Below are positions 1 through 6,959 of a stretch of 16,039 nt of DNA, one piece after another. Made by a program: the position numbers and the translations under genes. Position 1 is the first letter of the stretch. Every line of letters begins with the position of its first letter. The notes beneath the pieces were generated by a model. It was given only the letters and a program-made list of their open reading frames with translations, did no database searches and was not told where the DNA came from. The DNA comes from an uncultured Anaerolineae bacterium (GTDB taxonomy: Bacteria > Chloroflexota > Anaerolineae > Anaerolineales > Villigracilaceae): positions 1 to 16,039 of the forward strand of contig CAINXK010000139.1 of NCBI GenBank assembly GCA_903854805.1, written 5' to 3'.

Positions 1-394
1 GATGCGGAGGTAGGGGAAGGATGGCAGATACGTGAATTCAGTTTAATCTGCAGCAACAGGTTTGGGGTGCAAACCGAAAACAAATTTGATTCTCCCCAGA
101 TCGGTTGGGGAAATAAATGATTTACTATGCACTGCCCGTGGCTTGTGCGTAACACGCCGTAGTAATTTCATGGGCTGTGTTTTTCATCTGAGTGTATGGC
201 AGTTTAACCGGATTGAAAAGTCAGCATTTTAACTGACGCCAGATATGGGGGTGCAAGTTAAGCAAATTCGGACTCTGGAAAGCTGGCGTTTCAGGCATTT
301 TTGGAAAATTTCTTAACATCAAAGGACACGAAGTCACATAAAGGGAAACCGTATTCAGACACGGGTCCTCGGTTTTGATTTCTGCCATGCTGAT
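1..394. other. Gene-poor left edge, no firm gene
   Basis: No gene can be firmly supported here. A forward frame is open from base 1 to a TGA at 118-120 (39 codons). It could be the tail of a gene starting left of the window, but an open stretch this short could also be chance. On the reverse strand a 42-codon frame runs from an ATG at 171 to a TAA at 43; it is basic and lacks a convincing ribosome-binding site. Around 312-345 the DNA contains a repeat-like motif built on ACGAAG/CAC steps (see findings). Confidence 0.4.
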
Positions 395-748
395 TTACCC
401 ATGCACATAACTTACCGGGTCTTGACCGGCACTGGCGAAATTGGGCCAGCTTGCTTCGGCTGTACCCACTTCTTTGAGGGCCAAAAAGCGGATCACGTAG
501 CGGTTGGGGATGTTTGATGGGCGGATGCCAGAAAAATTGCCCAGGAAGATCCTATTCACATTTTCATAATCCCGGCGCAGATAGATGATGACTTTGTCGA
601 TTTCTTTGACGGTTTCCGGGTCCAAGACCCATTTTCCGATGGAGCCACGGCCGCCCACATCATAGCTGAAATGTTCGCCGTGGCTAAAAACTATAATGGC
701 GGATTGGTTGGGTTGGATGACTTCGCTGGCTTGTTTGAATTTAGACAT
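395..748 (-). CDS. Small hypothetical protein, 117 aa
   Basis: I do not recognise the family. The product is a soluble protein of 117 residues with no signal peptide or membrane segment. Residues 1-25 lead into a Gly-rich stretch (DVGGRGSIGKWVLDP, about 30-44). A hydrophobic strand (KVIIYLRRDY, about 52-61) and an RFLALKEVG strand (about 87-95) suggest a compact alpha/beta fold. The ATG at 746-748 is preceded on the reverse strand by AGGA at suitable spacing, which supports both the gene and this start. It stands alone: nothing else on its strand is close enough to form an operon, and the flanking DNA is gene-poor. Codon use looks normal and the frame is intact. A mobile or accessory origin is possible because of its surroundings, but this is inference. 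Confidence 0.65.
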   Translation of the reverse strand: MSKFKQASEVIQPNQSAIIVFSHGEHFSYDVGGRGSIGKWVLDPETVKEIDKVIIYLRRDYENVNRIFLGNFSGIRPSNIPNRYVIRFLALKEVGTAEASWPNFASAGQDPVSYVHG

Positions 749-1254
749 GGTTTTCCTATCGGGTTCTTATTCGTGTTACTGGCAGCCAGGTGCTTTACAG
801 CTCAACTGGCTTTTGCGAGCGATATGCCCAAATGTTGTGCATACCGGGCGAGGGACTCATTATTACCGTAGCTTCTTCAATTCCACAATTTTTCCGGCGT
901 GGACATTATTGGCATGCCGGCTCTGATATAAAACCTTTCACCACCTGCCAGCAGATTGAATAGAATGCAGCCCAAATCCAAATTTGTATAAAATTCATAC
1001 ATCCACCCCTAGTTTCGTCAAAGTTGGATGTAGCACCTAAAGAAATCTATCAAATACGAAAACTTATCCAGGCAGTTGCAATAGCAAAGCAGGAAGGCTG
1101 GCCTTTGGCTTCCGAATATCATCAGTGCAAAACCGGTATCAGAGAATTGCCCTGACGATGCTGAAAATACATTCCGTATACATGTCTCGATGTGTTGCGC
1201 TGTGGAATACCACGAGTCAAAGAGTGCGTAGATTTTTTAGCTGTTGGTAGACGA
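749..1254. other. Long intergenic stretch, possible decayed coding DNA
   Basis: About 500 bases without a supportable gene. Short frames on both strands look partly protein-like but are all broken. One is a 41-codon reverse frame with an ATG at 1002 and a TGA at 877. It is followed in the same frame by another protein-like stretch with a second TGA. Another is a forward frame from a TTG at 1024 to a TGA at 1153-1155. None has a recognisable domain, and they overlap no known RNA. The best reading is non-coding DNA or remnants of old genes. Confidence 0.4.
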
Positions 1255-1652
1255 TTAATTCTTCTTTGTGCTTTCATTATAGTCGCGATGGTAGTCTAGT
1301 GCTTCCAAGTGCGTGGCAGCTTTACCCATCTTGCCCAGGCTGTCGCCAACACCAATGAAAACATCAAACGAAACGTTTACCTTGCTGCCAGTTTCAAGAA
1401 TTTTGCCACCAGCCACTGTTTGCGAGAAGAACCAATCCTGTTCAGCTCCCAAGGGCTTTCCCGTAGAAAATCGGCACCAACCTTTGGCCTGGCTGCCCTT
1501 TCAATAGTCGGTACAGTCTGCTGATCGCTTTGGTGTCGTTGCTGGTGAGTGGTTGGTAAAGTCCGAGGTTCAGTGCAGATAAATACAATCATTTCTTCCG
1601 AATATTGTACAATGCTGTGAGCATTGGTAGCCTCTTTTCTGGACTTGTTCAC
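1255..1652 (-). pseudogene. Frameshifted remnant of an unidentified gene
   Basis: Three successive reverse-strand frames read as one plausible protein if two frameshifts are accepted. The first begins at a GTG at 1652, with AGGA a few bases upstream, and reads protein-like to about 1560. A second frame, open between about 1590 and 1442, continues with SNDTKAISRLYRLLKG and a VPIFYGKAL segment. The third, open to a TAA at 1255-1257, continues with AEQDWFFSQTVAGGKI and a long charged C-terminal tail. Both joins skip in the same direction (one extra or two missing bases). The joined product would be about 130 residues of soluble protein. I cannot assign a family. Alternatively this is a chance overlap of open frames, but the composition of the joined reading is more protein-like than the competing forward frames over the same bases. 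Confidence 0.35.
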
Positions 1653-1798
1653 ACACTAATCCTACCAGATTTCCAATGCTCATTTTATTTTCGCGAAACG
1701 AAAGCAGGTAAATAATCCTAAATCAAAACCTGGTCAGGGGAAAATCTGGTTATGCTGTCCATTTTTTTCCCATCCAAATCGATTATTTGAATTGATTA
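1653..1798. other. Intergenic DNA upstream of the kamA promoter
   Basis: AT-rich DNA without a gene. It contains the near-repeat GATTATTTGA/GATTATTGA at about 1781-1802, immediately before and overlapping the kamA -35 element. This could be a regulator site, but no matching symmetric element is clear. Confidence 0.3.
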
Positions 1799-1827
1799 TT
1801 GACCCTCGTCTCATTTCCTCTTACAAT
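1799..1827 (+). promoter_or_regulatory. Sigma-70-type promoter for the kamA unit
   Basis: TTGACC at 1799-1804 and TACAAT at 1822-1827 are separated by exactly 17 nt. Each matches the housekeeping consensus at five of six bases. Predicted transcription would start near 1834, giving a leader of about 140 nt before kamA. No other forward promoter of this quality lies between here and the aldo/keto reductase gene, so it may drive the whole five-gene run. Confidence 0.6.
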
Positions 1828-1833
1828 AACTCT

Positions 1834-1899
1834 ATGACATCTGTGTTAACTTGTTTTTCGGGCTTCTTTCGGCCAGACCACGATCCTCCATGCGCTTGA
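1834..1899 (+). CDS. Possible leaderless 21-codon leader ORF upstream of kamA
   Basis: An ATG lies 6 nt after the -10 hexamer of the kamA promoter, so transcription would begin at or next to it, the arrangement expected of a leaderless start. The frame runs 21 codons to a TGA at 1897-1899 and encodes a short peptide with FFRPDHDPP in its middle and a Cys two residues from the end. There is no Shine-Dalgarno site. It lies 76 nt upstream of the kamA start and does not overlap it. It could be a translated leader peptide or a chance frame in the 5' UTR; I favour chance slightly. Confidence 0.22.
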   Translation: MTSVLTCFSGFFRPDHDPPCA

Positions 1900-1975
1900 A
1901 TGGCGACACGGTAATATTCCTTCTTTCGGATGTGTTTTTCTCTTTTTCACGTTTTACAAGCCATTGGAGAATAAA

Positions 1976-3310
1976 ATGCCTCAAGCCTTTGTTTCAAAAC
2001 GTGCACCCGTTTACCAAAATGTGCCCGATGAAAAATGGAATGACTGGCGCTGGCAGTTAAGCAACCGCCTGAATAATGCAGAAGATATTCAGAAGGTACT
2101 GATACTGACCGAAAGCGAACAAAAAGCGCTTAACACCAGCGGTATATTCCGCGTGGATGTAACACCTTATTACATTTCTTTGATCGACCCGAACGACCCC
2201 GAAGACCCGATTCGCAAACAAATCATCCCCCGCGCCGAAGAATTGCAAGCCTTTACTTCGATGATGGAAGATTCTCTGGCCGAAGATCGCCACTCACCTG
2301 TGCCCGGTCTCGTCCATCGTTATCCAGATCGGGTATTAATGCTGGTAACGACCCAATGCGCATCTTACTGCCGTTACTGCACCCGTTCTCGAATTGTTGG
2401 TGACCCTGGACAGACCTTCAATCGCCAGGAATTTGAAATGCAGATTGAGTACATCAAGAATACCCCTCAAATCCGCGATGTACTGCTTTCTGGCGGTGAC
2501 CCGCTGGTACTGGCTCCGAAAATCCTGGAAGAGCTGCTTGGTCGCCTGCGCGAAATCCCGCATGTGGAAATCATCCGAATTGGCTCACGCGTACCAGTTT
2601 TCATGCCACAGCGCATAACACAGGAACTTTGTGATATGCTGAGTAAGTATCATCCACTGTGGATGAATATTCACGTCAACCACCCGAATGAAATTTCTGC
2701 CGAATTGGAAGCAGCGACCGACCGTCTTTCCAGAGCAGGCATTCAATTAGGGAACCAATCCGTTTTGCTGGCCGGCGTGAACGACTGCGTACATATTCAA
2801 CGAGATCTAGTTCACAAACTCGTGCGTATTCGTGTGAGGCCTTACTACCTCTACCAGTGCGATCTTGTCGAAGGTGCCGGCCACTTCCGCACTCCTGTAG
2901 CGAAGGGCATCGAGATCATCGAAGGTCTTCGTGGACATACTTCCGGGTATGCCGTACCGCAATTCATCGTCGATGCCCCCGGTGGCGGTGGTAAGATCCC
3001 GGTTATGCCAAATTACCAGATCAGCATGTCAGACCACAAGATCATCCTGCGGAATTACGAAGGATACATCACCACGTACGAAGAACCGTCGGAATACAAA
3101 TCACACGATCCAAAGACCTGCAAAGCCTGTCAGAATAAGCGTCCTGAAGTTGGTCAAACCGGCCTCACCGGTCTACTGGAAGGTGAGCAGTTATTCATCA
3201 AACCAGAAGGCTTTGACCATCTCCACAACCGGGGTGGAGCGCAACACCGCCTCAAGGACGAAAACAAATGGAAACCGCTGGGCATCGGTTCCAGCGACAC
3301 AACAAATTAG
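1976..3310 (+). CDS. kamA: L-lysine 2,3-aminomutase (KamA), radical SAM/PLP enzyme
   Basis: A 444-residue cytoplasmic enzyme that converts L-lysine to L-beta-lysine, used in lysine fermentation or in making the osmolyte N-acetyl-beta-lysine. Cys128, Cys132 and Cys135 form the CxxxCxxC radical SAM cluster motif. Lys340 in GGGGKIPVMP is the PLP-binding lysine. Asp296 and Asp333 match the pair known to bind the substrate side-chain amine in clostridial KamA, pointing to lysine rather than glutamate. Cys271, Cys382 and Cys385 fit the C-terminal zinc site. The length fits full KamA, not the shorter EpmB. The chosen ATG at 1976 has GGAGA 5 nt upstream; an in-frame TTG at 1964 would add four residues but lacks such a site. 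No beta-lysine acetyltransferase (ablB) follows, so the downstream pathway is not visible here. The 84-nt gap to the next gene contains no clear terminator. Confidence 0.95.
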   Translation: MPQAFVSKRAPVYQNVPDEKWNDWRWQLSNRLNNAEDIQKVLILTESEQKALNTSGIFRVDVTPYYISLIDPNDPEDPIRKQIIPRAEELQAFTSMMEDSLAEDRHSPVPGLVHRYPDRVLMLVTTQCASYCRYCTRSRIVGDPGQTFNRQEFEMQIEYIKNTPQIRDVLLSGGDPLVLAPKILEELLGRLREIPHVEIIRIGSRVPVFMPQRITQELCDMLSKYHPLWMNIHVNHPNEISAELEAATDRLSRAGIQLGNQSVLLAGVNDCVHIQRDLVHKLVRIRVRPYYLYQCDLVEGAGHFRTPVAKGIEIIEGLRGHTSGYAVPQFIVDAPGGGGKIPVMPNYQISMSDHKIILRNYEGYITTYEEPSEYKSHDPKTCKACQNKRPEVGQTGLTGLLEGEQLFIKPEGFDHLHNRGGAQHRLKDENKWKPLGIGSSDTTN

Positions 3311-3394
3311 GTAATATCGGTATTGCAGCAAACAGATGGTATAACTTTAATACAGCAATTCTGCAACCGAACAAAAAAAGTAAGGAGAATATAT

Positions 3395-3952
3395 ATGAAA
3401 ACAGTTCGTTTCTTCTCGATCACAATGGCTGTCATAATGCTGGTGGCTGTTCTGGTCCCATTTGCGGCAACCCCAGCCGAAGCACAGGCAAACACCACAA
3501 CCCTGACAACTTCACCCACCCAAAGCTTTTTTGATGCGATGCGTAGTTTTCCTCTACTCGCGCCCATGAGCATTTCCGCCCCGAGCATCTCAATGAGCAT
3601 TGAAAGCGCCAAAGGTAGTGGTTACGCCTGCTCGTTGGTTTCACAAACCCCAAAAGATTGGGTCAGAATGAAGTCCCGCCAGTCTTTCGACATGACCTGG
3701 ACTGTGCAAAACACTGGTACTACCATATGGCATACCGGTTCCACCACATTAGCTTATGTTAGTGGCACAAAAATGCAAACCCGTGGAAATTCATTCGACA
3801 TCAGCGCAGATGTTGGTCGCGGCGGAAAGACCTCGCTCGCCATTGATATGACGGCCCCGAAAGCGCTGGGAACCTACAGCACATTGTGGGCTCTAACCAC
3901 CGGTAAAACTAAATTCTGCAGAGTAACCTTTGTCCTGACAGTTATCCGATAA
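3395..3952 (+). CDS. Exported protein with an NBR1-type Ig-like domain
   Basis: 185 residues. Residues 1-30 form a classic signal peptide: a basic start, a hydrophobic core at about 8-25, and a likely cleavage site after AEA at 28-30. A Ser/Thr/Pro-rich spacer (31-75) leads to an Ig-like beta-sandwich (about 77-185) of the type first described in the autophagy receptor NBR1 and common in Chloroflexota secreted proteins. Typical features are WTVQNTGTTIW (102-112) and the ALGTYSTLWAL strand near 157-167. Cys79 and Cys175 lie on the first and last strands and could form a disulfide. The start at 3395 is set by TAAGGAG 7 nt upstream; extending to upstream start codons would spoil the signal peptide. 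It has no catalytic residues, so a binding or structural role outside the cell is inferred. The next gene encodes a paralogue. Confidence 0.8.
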   Translation: MKTVRFFSITMAVIMLVAVLVPFAATPAEAQANTTTLTTSPTQSFFDAMRSFPLLAPMSISAPSISMSIESAKGSGYACSLVSQTPKDWVRMKSRQSFDMTWTVQNTGTTIWHTGSTTLAYVSGTKMQTRGNSFDISADVGRGGKTSLAIDMTAPKALGTYSTLWALTTGKTKFCRVTFVLTVIR

Positions 3953-4003
3953 TCTCTGGGAAATATTGCTTTGCAACCATCATGCTGTTCACCTGGCTAA
4001 ATT

Positions 4004-4708
4004 ATGAACAGAAAAAAAACTCCGCTTTTGCTTGCTATAGCCGTGGTACTGGTAGCGTCAGCCTGTCTGGTGACGCTGCCAGTACCAGTCTCTGTGTCGG
4101 CATCTCCTTCGCCAGCAGCCGTTCAAACCAAGGCAAATAAGCCCGCGGTTTCCACAGCTGTCTTTACCGCTACAAAGTTAATTCCAACCCTGACGCCATC
4201 CATCACAATGACGCCTTTTCCAAGCATTACCCCTCTTCCGACTGCCACAGCAACGGCAACCGAAACACCCTTCGGCTTTTTTCCATCGCCCACAGCTGCG
4301 CCCCCAACAAACGCACTTGTACCCACGGTAGAAGGAGTCGATCCAGATGAAGGGTTTACCACAGAGTGGGGATCTGAAAGTAGGTGTTCTTTGATTGACA
4401 AGTCCCCTGCAAACTGGACGCAGGTACCAGCCTCGGGCAAATACAAAGTCTCCTGGACTCTGCTGAACTCCGGCACCAAGACCTGGCAGGCGAATGAAAT
4501 GATACTTACCTATATTGATGGTGCCCGGCTGACCACTGAAAAAAAAGCGTCGCTTATCAGGGACGTTAGAGTTGGACAGACAATTACACCTGTCATTAAT
4601 ATTTACCCGCCTAGAGCCCCTGGGAATTACAGGGCAGTATGGGGACTGAGAACCATAAAGACTGGACGCATATTCTGCATGTTTACGATCAAAGTTACAG
4701 TGAAGTAA
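4004..4708 (+). CDS. Lipoprotein with Thr/Pro linker and NBR1-type Ig-like domain
   Basis: 234 residues. A lipoprotein signal peptide ends in a lipobox (VASAC) with Cys21 as the lipid-bearing residue. Residues 22-115 are a low-complexity linker rich in Thr, Pro, Ser and Ala that would hold the C-terminal domain away from the membrane. Residues about 120-234 are an NBR1-type Ig-like domain: WTLLNSGTKTW (151-161), RAPGNYRAVWGL (204-215) and a terminal FTIKVTV strand. It shares with the preceding protein the block CSL(I/V)xxxPxxW and a second Cys near the end (Cys128 and Cys225 here), showing the two are paralogues. It sits 51 nt after that gene and 15 nt before the next, consistent with co-transcription. 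No clear Shine-Dalgarno site precedes the ATG. The function is unknown; a surface-binding role is inferred. Confidence 0.8.
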   Translation: MNRKKTPLLLAIAVVLVASACLVTLPVPVSVSASPSPAAVQTKANKPAVSTAVFTATKLIPTLTPSITMTPFPSITPLPTATATATETPFGFFPSPTAAPPTNALVPTVEGVDPDEGFTTEWGSESRCSLIDKSPANWTQVPASGKYKVSWTLLNSGTKTWQANEMILTYIDGARLTTEKKASLIRDVRVGQTITPVINIYPPRAPGNYRAVWGLRTIKTGRIFCMFTIKVTVK

Positions 4709-4723
4709 GTTGCGATAAATTTC

Positions 4724-5806
4724 ATGGCCAAAAAAACCATCGGTTACATTGAACTTGAGTGGTCTTGCCCAAATTGCGGCAACAAAAACGCTGGAATGAA
4801 AAAGTCCTGCGTAAGTTGTGGTGCGCCTCAACCCGAAAATGCGCAATTTGAAGTGGGCCAAAAGCAAGATTTAATTTCAGATACGCAGAAATTGACTGGC
4901 GCTGCCAAAGGCGCCGATGTTCACTGCCCCTTCTGTAACACCCGTAATACATCTGATGCGCAAAACTGCGTTCAATGTGGGGGAGATTTGAAGGAAGGTA
5001 TCCGGCGTGAAAGCGGGCGAGTACTGAGTGGTGCGCCTGCAATATCAACCACTCCGCTAAACTGCCCGGCCTGCGGCACGCTCATGCAACCGGGGACCAA
5101 CACCTGCTCTGCTTGCGGCGCCGCCCTTGTCAAAGCAGATATTCCAACAGGTGGCTCCGCAGAAACACCGGGCGCAAAACCAATCACAGCGGGAGGTATC
5201 AAACCGTGGATGCTTCTTCCGATTATCGCCATCCTGGCGACGATCTGTGTTGTTTTTGGCTTTTTATTTTTTCGAACTACTGCTCTGATGGGTGTAGTAC
5301 AGAATAAACAATGGCAGCGAACAATTAGCATTGAAGGACAGGTCGAAGTCACCCGGGAAGACTGGCGCGACCAATTGCCCAGCGAAACCAAAGTCCTTTC
5401 CTGTAAACAGACCTTTCGAACCCGCCAGGAAAACCCGGCTGCAGGTGCCAAAGAAGTCTGCACCACCGAGTTGGTTGACCAAGGCAATGGCGCCGCAAAA
5501 ATCGTGGAAAGTTGCTTTTACGAAATCTATGCTGATCTCTGTAAATATCAGGCACTTGAATGGCAAACAGTAGACCAAGCAGTCGCAGAAGGCACTGATT
5601 TACAACCTTTTTGGCCGCAGGTAAATCCTGCCAAAGATCTGCGTGAAGGGGCACGCACCGAAACATATAGCGTGTTTTTTGAAACCAAGGATGGTGTCAA
5701 AGAGTTCACTACCAGTGATGCCGGGCTGTTCGCACAGCTTCAACCCGGTACTGATTGGACGCTGAGTGTGAATACACTGGGTACTATTGTCGATGTTTCC
5801 CCTTAG
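4724..5806 (+). CDS. Membrane protein with three zinc ribbons and an extracytoplasmic domain
   Basis: 360 residues. Three CxxC...CxxC zinc ribbons occupy the N-terminal cytoplasmic part: Cys15/18/29/32, Cys68/71/82/85 and Cys114/117/128/131. A Gly/Pro-rich hinge is followed by a single membrane helix at about 161-184, flanked by KPW before and FFR after. The remaining 175 residues would lie outside the membrane and contain four cysteines (227, 246, 264, 273) that could pair. This outer domain has WQR, CKQTFRTRQ and a VFFETKDG strand, but I do not recognise it. Zinc ribbons of this kind bind metal and usually mediate protein or nucleic-acid contacts. There is no enzymatic motif. The ATG at 4724 is 15 nt after the lipoprotein gene; its ribosome-binding site is weak. 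Linkage to two surface Ig-like proteins suggests an envelope function (inference). Confidence 0.75.
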   Translation: MAKKTIGYIELEWSCPNCGNKNAGMKKSCVSCGAPQPENAQFEVGQKQDLISDTQKLTGAAKGADVHCPFCNTRNTSDAQNCVQCGGDLKEGIRRESGRVLSGAPAISTTPLNCPACGTLMQPGTNTCSACGAALVKADIPTGGSAETPGAKPITAGGIKPWMLLPIIAILATICVVFGFLFFRTTALMGVVQNKQWQRTISIEGQVEVTREDWRDQLPSETKVLSCKQTFRTRQENPAAGAKEVCTTELVDQGNGAAKIVESCFYEIYADLCKYQALEWQTVDQAVAEGTDLQPFWPQVNPAKDLREGARTETYSVFFETKDGVKEFTTSDAGLFAQLQPGTDWTLSVNTLGTIVDVSP

Positions 5807-5807
5807 C

Positions 5808-5813
5808 AGGAGG
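5808..5813 (+). promoter_or_regulatory. Strong ribosome-binding site fixing the aldo/keto reductase start
   Basis: AGGAGG is a full consensus Shine-Dalgarno sequence, 4 nt before the ATG at 5818. It decides that start over an in-frame upstream codon at 5755 that would overlap the preceding gene by more than 50 nt. Confidence 0.8.
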
Positions 5814-5817
5814 CAAA

Positions 5818-6783
5818 ATGCATTACCGGCGGTTAGGAAGATCGGGTCTAAAAATAAGTGAGATTTCACTGGGTGCCTGGGTCACATTTGGTTCGCAAGT
5901 GGATGAAGAAAATTCAATTGAATTGATCCAGGCGGCTTATGACGCAGGGGTCAACTTTTTCGATAATGCCGATATTTATGCAAATGGCCTCGCCGAAACA
6001 GTGATGGGCAAGGCCCTTAAGAGCATTCCACGCGAGGCACTGGTAATTTCTTCAAAAGTCTTCTGGCCAACTATGCCCGGTCCTAACGGACGTGGACTTT
6101 CGCGCAAACATATTACCGAATCGATCAATGCCACGCTTAAACGATTGGGCACCGATTATATTGATCTCTATTTTTGTCATCGTTTCGATCCAGATACCCC
6201 TATCGATGAAATTGTCTTTACAATGGACACCCTTGTGCGACAAGGCAAGATCCTCTATTGGGGCACTTCGGAATGGCGCGCCTGGCAAGTTTCAGCAGCC
6301 TTTTCTGCAGCAGTACAACACCACCTGACGCCACCGAGCATGGAACAGCCACAGTACAATATGTTCCACCGTCGCCGCGTTGAAATGGAGCTATCCTCCT
6401 TATGTAAAGAATATGGGCTTGGACTGACTACCTGGAGCCCGTTGTATTACGGTATTCTCACCGGAAAATACAACGACGGCATTCCTGTTGGCAGCCGTGC
6501 ATCCATGGAAAACATGGCCTGGATACGCGATAGAATCACCCCGGAACGAGTTGCGATTGTCAGGCAACTGGCTGATATCGCCAACGATATGCACATAACC
6601 ACAGCACAGTTGGCAATCGCATGGTTGCTGCGGCGCAAAGATATCAGCAGCGTAATCACCGGAGCAACCAATCTCAAGCAGCTGCAAGATAACCTTGATT
6701 CGGCCGAAGCAGTCGAAAAACTGCAGGATGACGTGCTGGAACAGATTGAGCAGATCCTGGACAACTACCCAGACGAAGACTAA
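5818..6783 (+). CDS. Aldo/keto reductase, Kv-beta-like (AKR6-type)
   Basis: 321-residue NADPH-dependent oxidoreductase with a TIM-barrel fold, expected to reduce aldehydes or ketones in the cytoplasm. The catalytic tetrad is visible: Asp49 and Tyr54 in FDNADIYANG, Lys80 in ISSK, and His121 in YFCHR. The block GLSRKHI (93-99) and the GLTTWSPLYYGILTGKY segment are typical of the group containing potassium-channel beta subunits and E. coli YghZ. Length is normal for the family. The gene lies 11 nt after the zinc-ribbon gene and probably belongs to the same transcript. The substrate cannot be told from sequence, and the neighbours give no pathway clue. No rho-independent terminator is obvious in the 176 nt that follow. 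Confidence 0.92.
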   Translation: MHYRRLGRSGLKISEISLGAWVTFGSQVDEENSIELIQAAYDAGVNFFDNADIYANGLAETVMGKALKSIPREALVISSKVFWPTMPGPNGRGLSRKHITESINATLKRLGTDYIDLYFCHRFDPDTPIDEIVFTMDTLVRQGKILYWGTSEWRAWQVSAAFSAAVQHHLTPPSMEQPQYNMFHRRRVEMELSSLCKEYGLGLTTWSPLYYGILTGKYNDGIPVGSRASMENMAWIRDRITPERVAIVRQLADIANDMHITTAQLAIAWLLRRKDISSVITGATNLKQLQDNLDSAEAVEKLQDDVLEQIEQILDNYPDED

Positions 6784-6909
6784 CAAGGCACAAACCAGGC
6801 ATATCCGCGCCGACCAAACTACATAAATTTATCCAAAGAATGCTCCATTTCTTGAATTTTGGGGTGTTTTTTGCTCGTATATGAGAAAAGTCGGAAATTG
6901 TCCTTGATT

Positions 6910-6938
6910 TTGACACGCGTTTGTGCTATTTATAGGGT
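6910..6938 (+). promoter_or_regulatory. Promoter candidate for the metallo-beta-lactamase-fold gene
   Basis: A perfect -35 TTGACA at 6910-6915 is followed by TATAGG at 6931 (15-nt spacer) or TAGGGT at 6933 (17-nt spacer). The -10 is imperfect in both registers. Transcription would start around 6940-6945, leaving a short leader with AAGGA before the ATG at 6960. Confidence 0.45.
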
Positions 6939-6959
6939 ATCTTTAAATAAAGGATTTCT

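Noticed and set aside
671..926. Two overlapping forward open frames near the small hypothetical gene
   Set aside because: They partly overlap the better-supported reverse gene at 395-748 and have no ribosome-binding site or recognisable content.
1024..1155. Forward TTG-start frame of 43 codons
   Set aside because: It has no ribosome-binding site, a weak start codon and no domain; too short to support.
1309..1524. Forward open frames of 64-71 codons over the decayed gene
   Set aside because: They lack ribosome-binding sites and domains; the reverse-strand reading joined over two frameshifts is more protein-like.
1964..1978. Upstream TTG start for kamA
   Set aside because: The ATG at 1976 has GGAGA at ideal spacing, and that site overlaps the TTG itself, so translation from the TTG is unlikely.
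4178..4867. A 229-codon reverse open frame across the lipoprotein and zinc-ribbon genes
   Set aside because: It lies opposite two forward genes with recognisable lipobox, Ig-like domain and zinc ribbons, and its own translation is rich in Arg, Cys and Trp without any domain.
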